Shown here: positions 1-8,037 of the stretch, in pieces | Layout: each line of letters opens with the position of its first letter | Position numbering within the stretch: position 1 is the stretch's first letter | Assembly (NCBI RefSeq): GCF_009828015.1 | Contig: NZ_WTYG01000001.1 | Location: 434,001 to 498,000 of the forward strand | Direction of reading: 5' to 3' | DNA length: 64,000 bases | Source: Qipengyuania citrea | GTDB taxonomy: Bacteria; Pseudomonadota; Alphaproteobacteria; Sphingomonadales; Sphingomonadaceae | Translations under genes and position numbers: made by a program | The notes under the pieces: model-generated | The model's input: only the letters and a program-made list of their open reading frames with translations | Told to the model about the DNA's origin: nothing | The model's database searches: none

Positions 1-1419
1 ATCGTTCAGCGCCTGGATCAAGGCTTCGCGCGCATCGACATCGAGGTGATTGGTCGGCTCGTCCAGGATCAGCAGATGCGGCGCATCGCGGGTGATCAGG
101 GCCAGTGCCAGACGCGCCCGTTCGCCGCCCGACAGCTTGTCGACCCGCGTCTGCGCCCGCGCGCCCGAAAATCCGAACCGCCCCAGCTGCGCGCGAACGG
201 CGCCCTGCGCCGCGCCCTCCATTGCGCGGTTCATCAGGTCGAGCGGCGTGTCCTCACCGGCCAGTTCCTCGACCTGGTACTGGGTGAAATAGCCTACCTT
301 CAGCCGCCCCGGGGCGTTCACTTCGCCTTCCACCGGGTCGAGCTGCGAAGCCAGCAGCCGGGCCAGCGTGGTCTTGCCGTTGCCGTTGCGGCCTAGCAAC
401 GCGATGCGATCGTCGGCATCGATCCGGAAATTCAGTCGCTTCAGGATCGGCGGGGCATCGCCATAGCCCACGGCCGCCTGTTCAAGCGTGATCATGGGGG
501 ATTTGAGTTCCGCCGGATCGGGAAATCCGAAAGTGAGCGTGGGGTCTTCCATCATCGCGGCGACGGGCTGCATCTTGGCCAGCATCTTGGCACGCGACTG
601 CGCCTGTTTGGCAGTCGATGCCCGCGCGCTGTTGCGGGCGACGTAATCCTGCAATCGCGCGCGCTGTGCATCCTGCGAAGCCTTGGCCGCCGCCAGCTGG
701 GCCGCCCGCTCGGCGCGCTGCTTTTCGAACGCGTCGTATCCGCCATTGTATAGCGTCAGCGCCCCGCCCTGCAGATGCAGGATATGGTCGACCACCTTGT
801 TCAGCAGGTCGCGTTCGTGGCTGATCACCAGCAGCGTGGCAGGATAGGATTTGAGGAAGTTCTCGAGCCACAAGGTCGCTTCGAGATCGAGGTGGTTCGA
901 CGGTTCGTCGAGCAGCAGGATATCGGGTTCGGAAAACAGCAGCGCGCCCAGCGCGATGCGCATCTTCCAGCCGCCGGAAAAGCTTCCCACCGGACGTTGC
1001 TGCATCTCCTCGTCGAAGCCCAGCCCGTTGAGGATCTTCGCTGCGCGCGCCGGCGCGCTGTAGGCATCGATGGCGAGCAGGCGATCATGGACATCGCCCA
1101 TCCGGTACATATCGGTGCAGGTTTCCAGTTCGGCTAGCAGCTCGGCGCGTTCGGTGGCCGAAGCCAGTACCACTTCCTCGGGCGTCATCGTCCCGCTGGG
1201 GGCTTCCTGCGCGATATAGCCGATCCGCGCGCGCGACGGTTTGGCGATCTCGCCCTCGTCGGGTTCGATTTCGCCGATCAGCGCTTTCATCAGCGTCGAC
1301 TTGCCGGCGCCGTTGCGCCCGATCAGCCCGACGCGCGCGCCCACCGGCACGGCAGCGCTGGCGCGATCGAGAATGGTCCGGCCGCCAAGCCGCACTGTGA
1401 CACCGTCGATGGTAAGCAT
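1..1419 (-). CDS. ABC-F family ATP-binding protein (C-terminus cut by window edge)
   Basis: A soluble duplicated ABC ATPase with no membrane segments, as in the ABC-F family, whose members act on the ribosome. The 473 visible residues start MLTIDGVTVRLGG. Domain 1 has Walker A GRNGAGKST (about residues 34-42), signature FSGGWKMRIAL and Walker B ILLLDEPSNHLDLEA. Domain 2 has Walker A GRNGNGKTT, signature LSGGERARLAL and Walker B LILDEPTNHLDVDA. Between them is a charged, Ala/Gln/Arg-rich linker of the ABC-F type. The family is usually 530-640 residues, so about 100-150 residues lie beyond base 1. The ATG at 1417-1419 is the first start before the core fold. The subtype (Uup, YheS or Ettà-like) cannot be decided without the C-terminus. 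Confidence 0.93.
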   Translation of the reverse strand, partial: MLTIDGVTVRLGGRTILDRASAAVPVGARVGLIGRNGAGKSTLMKALIGEIEPDEGEIAKPSRARIGYIAQEAPSGTMTPEEVVLASATERAELLAELETCTDMYRMGDVHDRLLAIDAYSAPARAAKILNGLGFDEEMQQRPVGSFSGGWKMRIALGALLFSEPDILLLDEPSNHLDLEATLWLENFLKSYPATLLVISHERDLLNKVVDHILHLQGGALTLYNGGYDAFEKQRAERAAQLAAAKASQDAQRARLQDYVARNSARASTAKQAQSRAKMLAKMQPVAAMMEDPTLTFGFPDPAELKSPMITLEQAAVGYGDAPPILKRLNFRIDADDRIALLGRNGNGKTTLARLLASQLDPVEGEVNAPGRLKVGYFTQYQVEELAGEDTPLDLMNRAMEGAAQGAVRAQLGRFGFSGARAQTRVDKLSGGERARLALALITRDAPHLLILDEPTNHLDVDAREALIQALND

Positions 1420-1523
1420 GCGCGGCCCCTAACAGCCTATTGCCGTTCCCCAAAGCAATTCTGCCGCCGTGCAGCGGGGTGCAAGCGCCTTGCACGATCC
1501 GCCCGGTCCGCTAGCGCGGTGGA

Positions 1524-1784
1524 ATGAAGATGGAAGACCTGCTGCAGCGCTATTTTGGCACCCAGGACCTGGCCGAGGTCGATCCGGCCGCGCTCCCCGC
1601 CGGGGTCGAGCGAATGCGCGTCGATTTCGGGCTCGAACGCGATCGCGGCCACCGCTTCGCGCTGTGGACCCTGCTCTACATGCTCGATGCCGCACCCGAT
1701 CTGGACGTCGCCTTCGAAGATCCCGCAGACCGCGATGCCGCGCGCACCATGATGGATATGCTCGCCGCGCAGGCTCCCGAGTAG
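1524..1784 (+). CDS. small conserved-looking protein of unknown function
   Basis: An 86-residue, acidic, soluble protein starting MKMEDLLQRYFG and divergent from the ABC-F gene. I do not recognise the family. No signal peptide, membrane segment or metal motif is visible. The sequence is helix-prone (ALWTLLYMLDAAPDL) with an acidic C-terminal part. The composition fits a coding frame and the gene fills the space between the ABC-F start and the diguanylate cyclase end. ATG at 1524 or the second Met at 1530 could be the start. Confidence 0.6.
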   Translation: MKMEDLLQRYFGTQDLAEVDPAALPAGVERMRVDFGLERDRGHRFALWTLLYMLDAAPDLDVAFEDPADRDAARTMMDMLAAQAPE

Positions 1785-1864
1785 CGCAGAGGCCGTAGCG
1801 GTTTGGACGTCGCCGCAGCACTACCACACGCTTGAGCCAGTGCAGCCAAGCGCTGAAAAACCAG

Positions 1865-3568
1865 TCAGGACACCTGCTGCAACACCGGTGCCTGGTCGCT
1901 CTCGATATCGCGATCGGCGCAGACCACCCGGTTGCGGCCTTCGCGCTTGGCGGCATAGAGTGCTTCGTCGGCTTTCCGGTACAGCGCCTGGAACGGCCGG
2001 TCGGCCGCGCCCTGCGCCACGCCGATGCTGACGCTGATCCGATGCCCCGGCGCGGTTGCGCCGAAATCGCATTCGGCCAGTTCGGACCGCACCGTTTCCG
2101 CAAGCTCGACCAGCCCGCCATCGGCAACCCCGCTCACCCCCAGAACGAATTCCTCGCCGCCCAGCCTGCCCACGCGGCAGCCGAAACGCTCCTCGAACGA
2201 TGCCAGCCGGCGCCCGAGCGTCACGAGCACCTCGTCGCCCGCCTGATGCCCGAACTCGTCGTTGACGGCCTTGAACTTGTCCACGTCGATAAGCAGCAGG
2301 CCGACTGGCCTGCTCGCCCCGCCGCCGAATGCCTCGGCGTATTTGCCGAGGAAGCCCCTGCGGTTCAGCAGGCCGGTAAGCGGATCGCGTTCGGCAAGTT
2401 CGGCCAGGGCCTTGCCGATCTCCACCGCCCGGTCGCGCTGCATCCGCAGCGCGCGCAGCCGCACGGTCGCGAAACCGGTCAGGCACACGACCTGCAGCGC
2501 CGAAGCATACAGCATCAGGACCTTGTCGCCCCCGCCCCACAGGATCGCGTCGAGATCGACGATCTGGGTCATCGCCAGCGTCACCATGGGGATCGCCCAG
2601 CTGATCGCCAGGTCGCGGGCGGCGCCGTGGCCCTTCCTCCACCCCGCGGCAATACAGGCGGTGGCCAGAGCAAGCGATGACAATGTGCCGATCATCAGCA
2701 CCGGCGCGAATTGGCCGATATCGACGCCGGGCAGACCGCTGGCGACGCCTGCCGCGAGGACAAGCACCCCGAGCGCACCCAGCAGACGCAGCGGCCAGCG
2801 GGGCAGCGCGTCGCGCAAGGCGGATGCGGTGGCGAAGGTCGCGAACATGATCGCCAGGCAGGCAAGCACCGTCGCCAGCCGCGCCGACGCCGTGCCCGCG
2901 GCTGCAGGAAAGACCGCCAGTCCGGCCTGGGACCAGACCAGGCCCCAGACCATCACGGTCGCAGCCCAGCCGCCATGCCACAGGAAGAAGCTGCGCCGCA
3001 TGCTGGCTGCGAGGCCCATGTTGAACAGGGCGGCTATGCCCAGCAGCGCCAACGCTGCGCCGATGGCAAATGCCGTCAGCTCGAACTGACGCTGGGCAGC
3101 CTGCGCGGACACTATGCGCAGCGACAGCAGGTTGTAATCCTCCAGCCCCGCGATCCGCAGCCAGACCGCCGTTGCGGGCTGGTCGCCGCGCGCGCGAAAA
3201 GCGACCTGCCCGCCAATATGCCAGCTGTCGGCGAAATCCCCCCGGCCGATCGTATGCCGCGGGCCGAGCGTATCGGCATATTCGAACATTACGCTCATTC
3301 GCTCGAACCGCGTGGTGTGCATCGCCAGCGACGCATCGCGGGACTGGCTGGCGGGAACCGGCAGCCGCAGCCACAGGACGCTGCCGCGATAGCCGGTCGG
3401 TGCACCGGCGCACTGCAGATCGGACCGATCGGGCGCGGCGACCGAAGAAGTGACGGCGAAGCAGGTGCCGGCCGGCGGTTGGGCAGCCAGATGGGGTCCC
3501 GAGATCAGGGCACAGGCCACCGCCATGACCCATAGCATGCGCCGCAGACTGCCCAGCCCTGCCTTCAT
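1865..3568 (-). CDS. membrane diguanylate cyclase (GGDEF, 7TM sensor type)
   Basis: Makes c-di-GMP from two GTP. The 567-residue protein has a signal peptide (about residues 1-30, ending LAAQPP), an extracytoplasmic sensor-like region to about residue 180 and several hydrophobic helices (about 185-370), then a cytoplasmic GGDEF domain. The domain opens with DPLTGLLNRRGF near residue 393 and carries the active-site motif GGEEF at 470-474. The RxxD inhibitory site is not visible at its usual place five residues upstream. The layout resembles 7TMR-DISM sensor cyclases. The ATG at 3566-3568 is preferred because it precedes the signal peptide and follows a purine-rich GGGGGCGG. No EAL domain is present. 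Confidence 0.9.
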   Translation of the reverse strand: MKAGLGSLRRMLWVMAVACALISGPHLAAQPPAGTCFAVTSSVAAPDRSDLQCAGAPTGYRGSVLWLRLPVPASQSRDASLAMHTTRFERMSVMFEYADTLGPRHTIGRGDFADSWHIGGQVAFRARGDQPATAVWLRIAGLEDYNLLSLRIVSAQAAQRQFELTAFAIGAALALLGIAALFNMGLAASMRRSFFLWHGGWAATVMVWGLVWSQAGLAVFPAAAGTASARLATVLACLAIMFATFATASALRDALPRWPLRLLGALGVLVLAAGVASGLPGVDIGQFAPVLMIGTLSSLALATACIAAGWRKGHGAARDLAISWAIPMVTLAMTQIVDLDAILWGGGDKVLMLYASALQVVCLTGFATVRLRALRMQRDRAVEIGKALAELAERDPLTGLLNRRGFLGKYAEAFGGGASRPVGLLLIDVDKFKAVNDEFGHQAGDEVLVTLGRRLASFEERFGCRVGRLGGEEFVLGVSGVADGGLVELAETVRSELAECDFGATAPGHRISVSIGVAQGAADRPFQALYRKADEALYAAKREGRNRVVCADRDIESDQAPVLQQVS

Positions 3569-3750
3569 TCCGCCCCCCGAACCAAAGCCATCGCGGCGAT
3601 CCAGACGCCGAACGACACGCAGCGACCCCGCACCGTTTCTAGTTAACAGATACGGAGCGAATGCAATCACCGAGGCGGAATTTCCCCGATTGTCCCGCCG
3701 AACTGCGCCTGATCGGCACCACTGGGCGCCATTCCGCTCGAAAAAGTGGG

Positions 3751-3841
3751 TGGCGGAGCAGGAGGGATTCGAACCCTCGATACGGGGTTACCGTATACAC
3801 ACTTTCCAGGCGTGCGCCTTCGACCACTCGGCCACTGCTCC
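3751..3841 (-). tRNA. tRNA-Ser (anticodon GGA)
   Basis: Read on the minus strand, a 7-bp acceptor stem pairs GGAGCAG with CTGCTCC. It has a D arm with TGGCCGAGTGG, anticodon loop CTGGAAA (anticodon GGA, for UCC/UCU), a long variable arm (about TGTATACGG/CCGTATC) typical of class II tRNAs, and T arm GGTTCGAATCC. A discriminator G and an encoded CCA follow (bases 3754-3751). The length is 91 nt. Confidence 0.97.
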
Positions 3842-4011
3842 GCATTCTCCTTGGCTACCCTACCGCTTCGCTGCTTGAGGGCGATGGGCAAAACCCGATC
3901 GGCGCTCAAGCGCACAGCGCGGTAGCGCCGCAAAAGAGCCGCGCGTCTAGCGGCGCCCGATGCGAATCGCAAGCCAATGCGCGGGCAGTATGGCGCCGAG
4001 GCCCGATTTCG

Positions 4012-4020
4012 TGCTATGAT
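4012..4020 (+). promoter_or_regulatory. extended -10 promoter motif
   Basis: The sequence TGC TATGAT matches an extended -10 element (TGnTATAAT) at all but one position. No good -35 hexamer lies 16-18 bases upstream, which is usual for extended -10 promoters. The predicted transcript start is near 4027. Confidence 0.4.
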
Positions 4021-4076
4021 CCATTTGCGCGACGGTGCTGCGCGGATCAGGCATCCCCTGCGAACACCGCCACGAG

Positions 4077-4120
4077 GCCCCCTCCCGTCCGTACAATGCG
4101 CGAGAGGGGGCTTTCGTTTT
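4077..4120 (+). terminator. Rho-independent terminator upstream of the cyclophilin gene
   Basis: An 8-bp stem, GCCCCCTC (4077-4084) with GAGGGGGC (4104-4111), is followed by TTTCGTTTT. The loop is 19 nt. The T-rich tail is on the plus strand only, so this ends plus-strand transcription. It lies between the extended -10 motif and the ATG at 4148. Confidence 0.6.
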
Positions 4121-4147
4121 GCCGGAGCGGGTGGCACTCCCCTGCAG

Positions 4148-5152
4148 ATGACCAAATCGCTTTTTCCGTTCGCCGCGCTGCTCGCGCTTGCTGCTCCCGC
4201 GCAGGCGCAGGACGAGGCCGCGCCGCCTTCGCCGGGCGAAATCGTCGCGCAGGCACCTGCGGCGGAATGGACCACCATTGCCCCGGAGGACTTGCTGGTA
4301 ATGACGCTGGCCTCCGCGCCAGATGGCACCGCGCGCGAGGTGGTGATCCAGCTTATGCCCGCGCCTTTCAGCCAAGGCTGGGTCGGGAACATCCGCACGC
4401 TCGCCCGCACCGAATGGTACGACGGCACAGCGGTCAACCGCGTGCAGGACAATTATGTCGTCCAGTGGGGCGATCCGAACTACGACAATCCCGAGGCCGG
4501 GGGCGAGGCGAAAGCTGTGCCGGCCAACCTCGCCGCCGTGCCCGAAAACGAGTATTCGGCGAGGCTGGACGAACCCGCGATCGCTAAGATCCGCACCTAT
4601 TTCGAAACCACTGCTTCCCGCGTGGCACCCAGCGACCCCACCACCCTCTACCGGGCCGATCCCTATGCGAGGGCACATGCCTTTTTCGACGGCTGGCCGA
4701 TCGCGATGACGGATGACGAACCGGTCGCCTGGCCGGTCCATTGCTATGGCATGGTCGGCGTCGGGCGTGGCTATTCGCCAGATACGGGCAGCGGCGCAGA
4801 GCTTTATACCGTTATCGGCCATGCACCGCGCCACCTCGACCGCAACATCGCGCTGGTCGGGCGCGTGGTGGAAGGGATGGAGCACTTGTCTTCGCTGCCG
4901 CGCGGTTCGGGCGCGCTGGGCTTCTACACTGCCGGGGAAGCGGACAAGCGCACGCCCATCGTCTCGGTGCGCGTCGCCAGCGACCTGCCCGATAGTGAGC
5001 GGCCTGCGTTCGAATATCTGTCCACCGAAGGCGAAACCTTCGCGCGCTATGCCGATGCGCGCGCGAACCGCCGCGACCCGTTCTTCATCTATCCCGCAGG
5101 CGGCGCGGATATCTGCAATATCCCGGTGCCCGTGCGCCGGGTGGCCGATTGA
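4148..5152 (+). CDS. secreted cyclophilin-type peptidyl-prolyl isomerase
   Basis: A 334-residue exported protein with a clear signal peptide (residues 1-21, ending APAQAQ). The mature part has cyclophilin-like segments: a strand like [17 protein letters not shown] early, [20 protein letters not shown] in the middle and [23 protein letters not shown] late. This corresponds to the fold of periplasmic cyclophilins that speed X-Pro isomerisation. Insertions make it longer than minimal cyclophilins (about 165-190 residues). The ATG at 4148 is chosen because the signal peptide starts there. Its Shine-Dalgarno is weak. The stop overlaps the next gene. Confidence 0.8.
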   Translation: MTKSLFPFAALLALAAPAQAQDEAAPPSPGEIVAQAPAAEWTTIAPEDLLVMTLASAPDGTAREVVIQLMPAPFSQGWVGNIRTLARTEWYDGTAVNRVQDNYVVQWGDPNYDNPEAGGEAKAVPANLAAVPENEYSARLDEPAIAKIRTYFETTASRVAPSDPTTLYRADPYARAHAFFDGWPIAMTDDEPVAWPVHCYGMVGVGRGYSPDTGSGAELYTVIGHAPRHLDRNIALVGRVVEGMEHLSSLPRGSGALGFYTAGEADKRTPIVSVRVASDLPDSERPAFEYLSTEGETFARYADARANRRDPFFIYPAGGADICNIPVPVRRVAD

Positions 5153-5466
5153 GCGAGAGCGTATCCGTCACCGCGCCGCTCTGGCGCTGGACCGCGAAGA
5201 ACGGCGTCAGCTGGTTCTTCGTGACAATCGAAGGCGAAGCGGGCGAGAGCCTGTCGGCAACCGAAGCGATGTGGCGGCTCGAACTGGGCGGCAAACGCGG
5301 GTTCCGCTCGCTCAAGGTCGAGGCATGCATCGGTGAAACCGTCTGGCAGACATCCTGCTTTCCACGCGACGAGGGCGGCTGGATGCTGCCGGTCAAGGCA
5401 CCGGTGCGCAAGGCCGAGAAACTCGCCGAGGGCGACCCGGTCGCGGTCACGCTGCGACCCGTCTAG
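5149..5466 (+). CDS. DUF1905 domain protein
   Basis: A 105-residue soluble protein matching the small beta-barrel DUF1905 family. Typical features are WFFVTIEGE, then CIGETVWQTSCFPRDEGGW and LPVKAPVRKAEKLAEGD near the end. The family has no established activity. The start appears to be TTG at 5149-5151, nested in the TGA stop of the cyclophilin gene (TTGA), so translation is probably coupled. No ATG or GTG occurs early in the frame. Confidence 0.75.
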   Translation: MSESVSVTAPLWRWTAKNGVSWFFVTIEGEAGESLSATEAMWRLELGGKRGFRSLKVEACIGETVWQTSCFPRDEGGWMLPVKAPVRKAEKLAEGDPVAVTLRPV

Positions 5467-5825
5467 AGCTTCTGCATCAACTCGATACGGTTGCCGAAAG
5501 GGTCTTCGGTAAAGCAGCGATGATACCCCGCAATCGGCTTGTCTTCCCTGACGATTGCTCCCGCTTGCGCAAGCCTGGCGCGAAACTCTGCCAGATCGCC
5601 GACCAGCAACGCCGGATGCGCCTTGCACGCCGGTCGGAAATCGGGGTCGACCCCCAGGTGCAGCTGCAGCGCGCCGCATTCGAACCAGCACCCGGCCGTG
5701 GAAAGGTTGGACGGCTTGGCCACTTCACGCATGCCGAGCAGATCGGTGTAGAAGGCGCGGGCCCGGTCTTCGCCGCCCTCCGGCATCGCCAGCTGGACAT
5801 GGTCGATGCCCAGCGGCGCGCTCAC
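5463..5825 (-). CDS. VOC family (glyoxalase/bleomycin-resistance fold) protein
   Basis: A 120-residue protein with one vicinal-oxygen-chelate domain. It starts with GIDHVQLAMPEGGE, continues with ARAFYTDLLGMREV, and ends with GYHRCFTEDPFGNRIEL. The His near the N-terminus and the Glu in NRIEL are usual metal ligands in this superfamily, whose members include glyoxalases, dioxygenases and resistance proteins. The substrate cannot be told. The start is GTG at 5825-5823, overlapping the rsh stop as GTGA, so it is probably translated from the rsh mRNA. Only 3 bases separate its stop region from DUF1905 on the other strand, where the ends overlap by 4 bases. Confidence 0.85.
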   Translation of the reverse strand: MSAPLGIDHVQLAMPEGGEDRARAFYTDLLGMREVAKPSNLSTAGCWFECGALQLHLGVDPDFRPACKAHPALLVGDLAEFRARLAQAGAIVREDKPIAGYHRCFTEDPFGNRIELMQKL

Positions 5826-7936
5826 ACCCGTTCGGCCTGGGCGATCGAATCGCTGGCCCGCAGGGCGCTGAGGATGCGCGACAGATGGGGCACGTCCTGT
5901 ACTTCCAGGTCGATCTCGTAAGTGGTGAACGGGTGATCGAGCTGGGTCTGGTCGAGGCTCGTCACATTCACGTGGTTCTGCGCGAAGATGCCTGCCATTT
6001 CCGCGAGCGTCCCGGGCCGGTCGTAGAGCGTGACGCGCATGCGGCCGACTGCCCCGCGCGAACGCTTGCCCCAAGACAGATCCAGCCAGTCGCTGTCGAT
6101 CCCGTTGGCAAGGTGTGCGCAGTCGATCGTGTGCACTTCGACCCCTTCGTTGGGCCGCCGCACGCCGACGATCCGGTCGCCCGGAACCGGGTGGCAGCAA
6201 TGGGCCAGCTGAAAGCCCATGCCGGGCGTCAGGCCGCGGATCGACAGCGCCTTGCCGCTCTTGGCCCAGTCGGGCTCGTTCTCAAGCTCTGCGGTGCAGC
6301 CGGGGACCAGTGCCTCCATCACCGCGCGGTCCTCGATCTTGGCCGATCCGATTGCGTAATAGAGGTCTTCCTCGTCCTCCATCTCGAGCCGCTTGATCGC
6401 TTCGCGCAGCGCCTTCTTGCCGATCTTCGCAGGCACGCGCAGCGCAATCTCGTCGAACAGCTTCTGCCCGATTTCCGCCACTTCGGCGCGTTCCTTGAGC
6501 CGCACCGCGCGGCGGATCGAAGCGCGCGCCTTGCCGGTCACGACAAAGCCCAGCCACGACAGCTGCGGATCGGCATTGTCGCTTTTAATGATCTCGACCA
6601 CGTCGCCATTGTTGAGCTGTGTGCGCAGCGGCATGTGCCGCCCGTTGATCTTGGCCCCCACCGTCTGCGCCCCCAGATCGGTGTGCACGGCAAAGGCGAA
6701 ATCGACCGGGGTCGCCCCCTTGGGCAGCTGGAACAGCGCCCCCTTGGGAGTAAAGGCAAAGATGCGATCCTGGTAGATCGCCATCCGCGTGTGCTCGAGC
6801 AGCTCTTCGGGATCGTGGCTGGCATCGACGATCTCGATCAGGTCGCGCAGCCAGCCGACCTGCCCGTCGGGCCGGCCATCCTGCTTGTAGGCCCAGTGCG
6901 CGGCGAAGCCGAATTCGTTCACCCGGTGCATCTCGCGCGTGCGGATCTGCACTTCGACGCGCATCGACTTGCCGTAGATCAGCGAAGTGTGGAGCGAGCG
7001 GTAACCGTTGTTCTTCGGAGTGGAGATGTAATCCTTGAACTTGCCCGGGAGAAACTGCCACGTCGTGTGCAGCACCCCCAGCGCGCGGTAGCAGTCGGCC
7101 ACGTCCTCGCAGATGATGCGAAAGGCCATGATGTCGGTGACCTGTTCGAACGAGACATGGCGTTCGGCCATCTTGCGCCAGATCGAATAGGGGTGCTTTT
7201 CGCGGCCCGAAACCTCGGTGGTTATCCCGGCTTCGAGCAAGGCGTGTTTCATGTCGAGCGCGATCGCATCGACCTGCCCGCCATCCTCGCTGCGGATCTG
7301 GTCGAGCCGCTGGGTGATGGTGGCGAAGGCTTCGGGCTCGATCTGCTCGAAGGCGAGCATCTGCATCTCGCGCATATATTCATACAGCCCGATGCGCTCG
7401 GCCAGCGGGGCGTAGATATCCATCGTCTCGCGCGCGATCCGCTGACGCTTCTCGGGCTTCTTGATGAAATGCAGCGTCCGCATGTTGTGCAGCCGGTCGC
7501 CCAGCTTGACCAGCAGCACGCGGATGTCCTCGCTCATCGCCAGCAGGAACTTGCGCAGGTTTTCCGCCGCGCGCTCGTTCTCGGGCATCTGCTCGATCTT
7601 CGACAGCTTGGTCACCCCGTCGACCAGCCGCGCGACATCCTTGCCGAAATGCTGCTCGATATCGTCGATCGTCGCCAGCGTGTCTTCGACCGTGTCGTGC
7701 AGCAGCGCGGTGGCGATGGTTTCCTGGTCGAGCTTGAGATCGGTCATCAGGCCGGCGACTTCGACCGGGTGGCTGAAATAGGGATCGCCACTGGCGCGGG
7801 TCTGCGTGCCGTGCTTCTGCACGGTATAGACATAGGCGCGGTTGAGCATCGCCTCGTCGGCGTCGGGATCGTATTCCTTGACCCGTTCAACGAGTTCGTA
7901 CTGGCGCAGCATGTGTTCGAGATAGGTGCGCTTCAC
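5822..7936 (-). CDS. rsh: bifunctional (p)ppGpp synthetase/hydrolase (Rsh/SpoT)
   Basis: Makes and degrades the stringent-response alarmone (p)ppGpp. The 704-residue protein has the normal order. An N-terminal HD hydrolase domain carries SHPVEVA and ALLHDTVEDT (HD at 80-81). The synthetase domain carries GYRSLHTSLIYG near 305. A TGS domain follows at about 395-455, a zinc-finger-like region with AHCCHPVPGD, and a C-terminal ACT domain (about 625-704). Alphaproteobacteria usually have this single Rsh. The frame opens at GTG 7936. An internal ATG at 7912 (MLRQYELVERVK) matches the usual family start and may be the real one. Confidence 0.95.
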   Translation of the reverse strand: MKRTYLEHMLRQYELVERVKEYDPDADEAMLNRAYVYTVQKHGTQTRASGDPYFSHPVEVAGLMTDLKLDQETIATALLHDTVEDTLATIDDIEQHFGKDVARLVDGVTKLSKIEQMPENERAAENLRKFLLAMSEDIRVLLVKLGDRLHNMRTLHFIKKPEKRQRIARETMDIYAPLAERIGLYEYMREMQMLAFEQIEPEAFATITQRLDQIRSEDGGQVDAIALDMKHALLEAGITTEVSGREKHPYSIWRKMAERHVSFEQVTDIMAFRIICEDVADCYRALGVLHTTWQFLPGKFKDYISTPKNNGYRSLHTSLIYGKSMRVEVQIRTREMHRVNEFGFAAHWAYKQDGRPDGQVGWLRDLIEIVDASHDPEELLEHTRMAIYQDRIFAFTPKGALFQLPKGATPVDFAFAVHTDLGAQTVGAKINGRHMPLRTQLNNGDVVEIIKSDNADPQLSWLGFVVTGKARASIRRAVRLKERAEVAEIGQKLFDEIALRVPAKIGKKALREAIKRLEMEDEEDLYYAIGSAKIEDRAVMEALVPGCTAELENEPDWAKSGKALSIRGLTPGMGFQLAHCCHPVPGDRIVGVRRPNEGVEVHTIDCAHLANGIDSDWLDLSWGKRSRGAVGRMRVTLYDRPGTLAEMAGIFAQNHVNVTSLDQTQLDHPFTTYEIDLEVQDVPHLSRILSALRASDSIAQAERV

Positions 7937-8037
7937 CCGCCTGAACAGATGGAATCTTCACGCAGGGCCGCTGCGGGTGGCATGCGCCGTACAGCGATCC
8001 TACCTGTGGCATCGCATCATCCGGAGAGAGACAGGCC

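Larger units (their letters stand above)
3842..4147 (+). ncRNA. 306-base gene-free stretch; candidate small RNA or attenuated leader
   Basis: No protein gene is supportable between tRNA-Ser and the cyclophilin gene. On the plus strand there is an extended -10 promoter motif (TGC TATGAT, 4012-4020) and an intrinsic-terminator-like hairpin (4077-4120). A transcript of about 90 nt from about 4027 to 4120 is therefore plausible. It would be either a free small RNA or an attenuated 5' leader of the cyclophilin gene, whose ATG is only 27 bases past the hairpin. It lacks the conserved core of SRP RNA. No Rfam family was recognised. Confidence 0.35.

Noticed and set aside
3842-4120. SRP (4.5S) RNA gene
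   Set aside because: The conserved apical loop of SRP RNA is absent.
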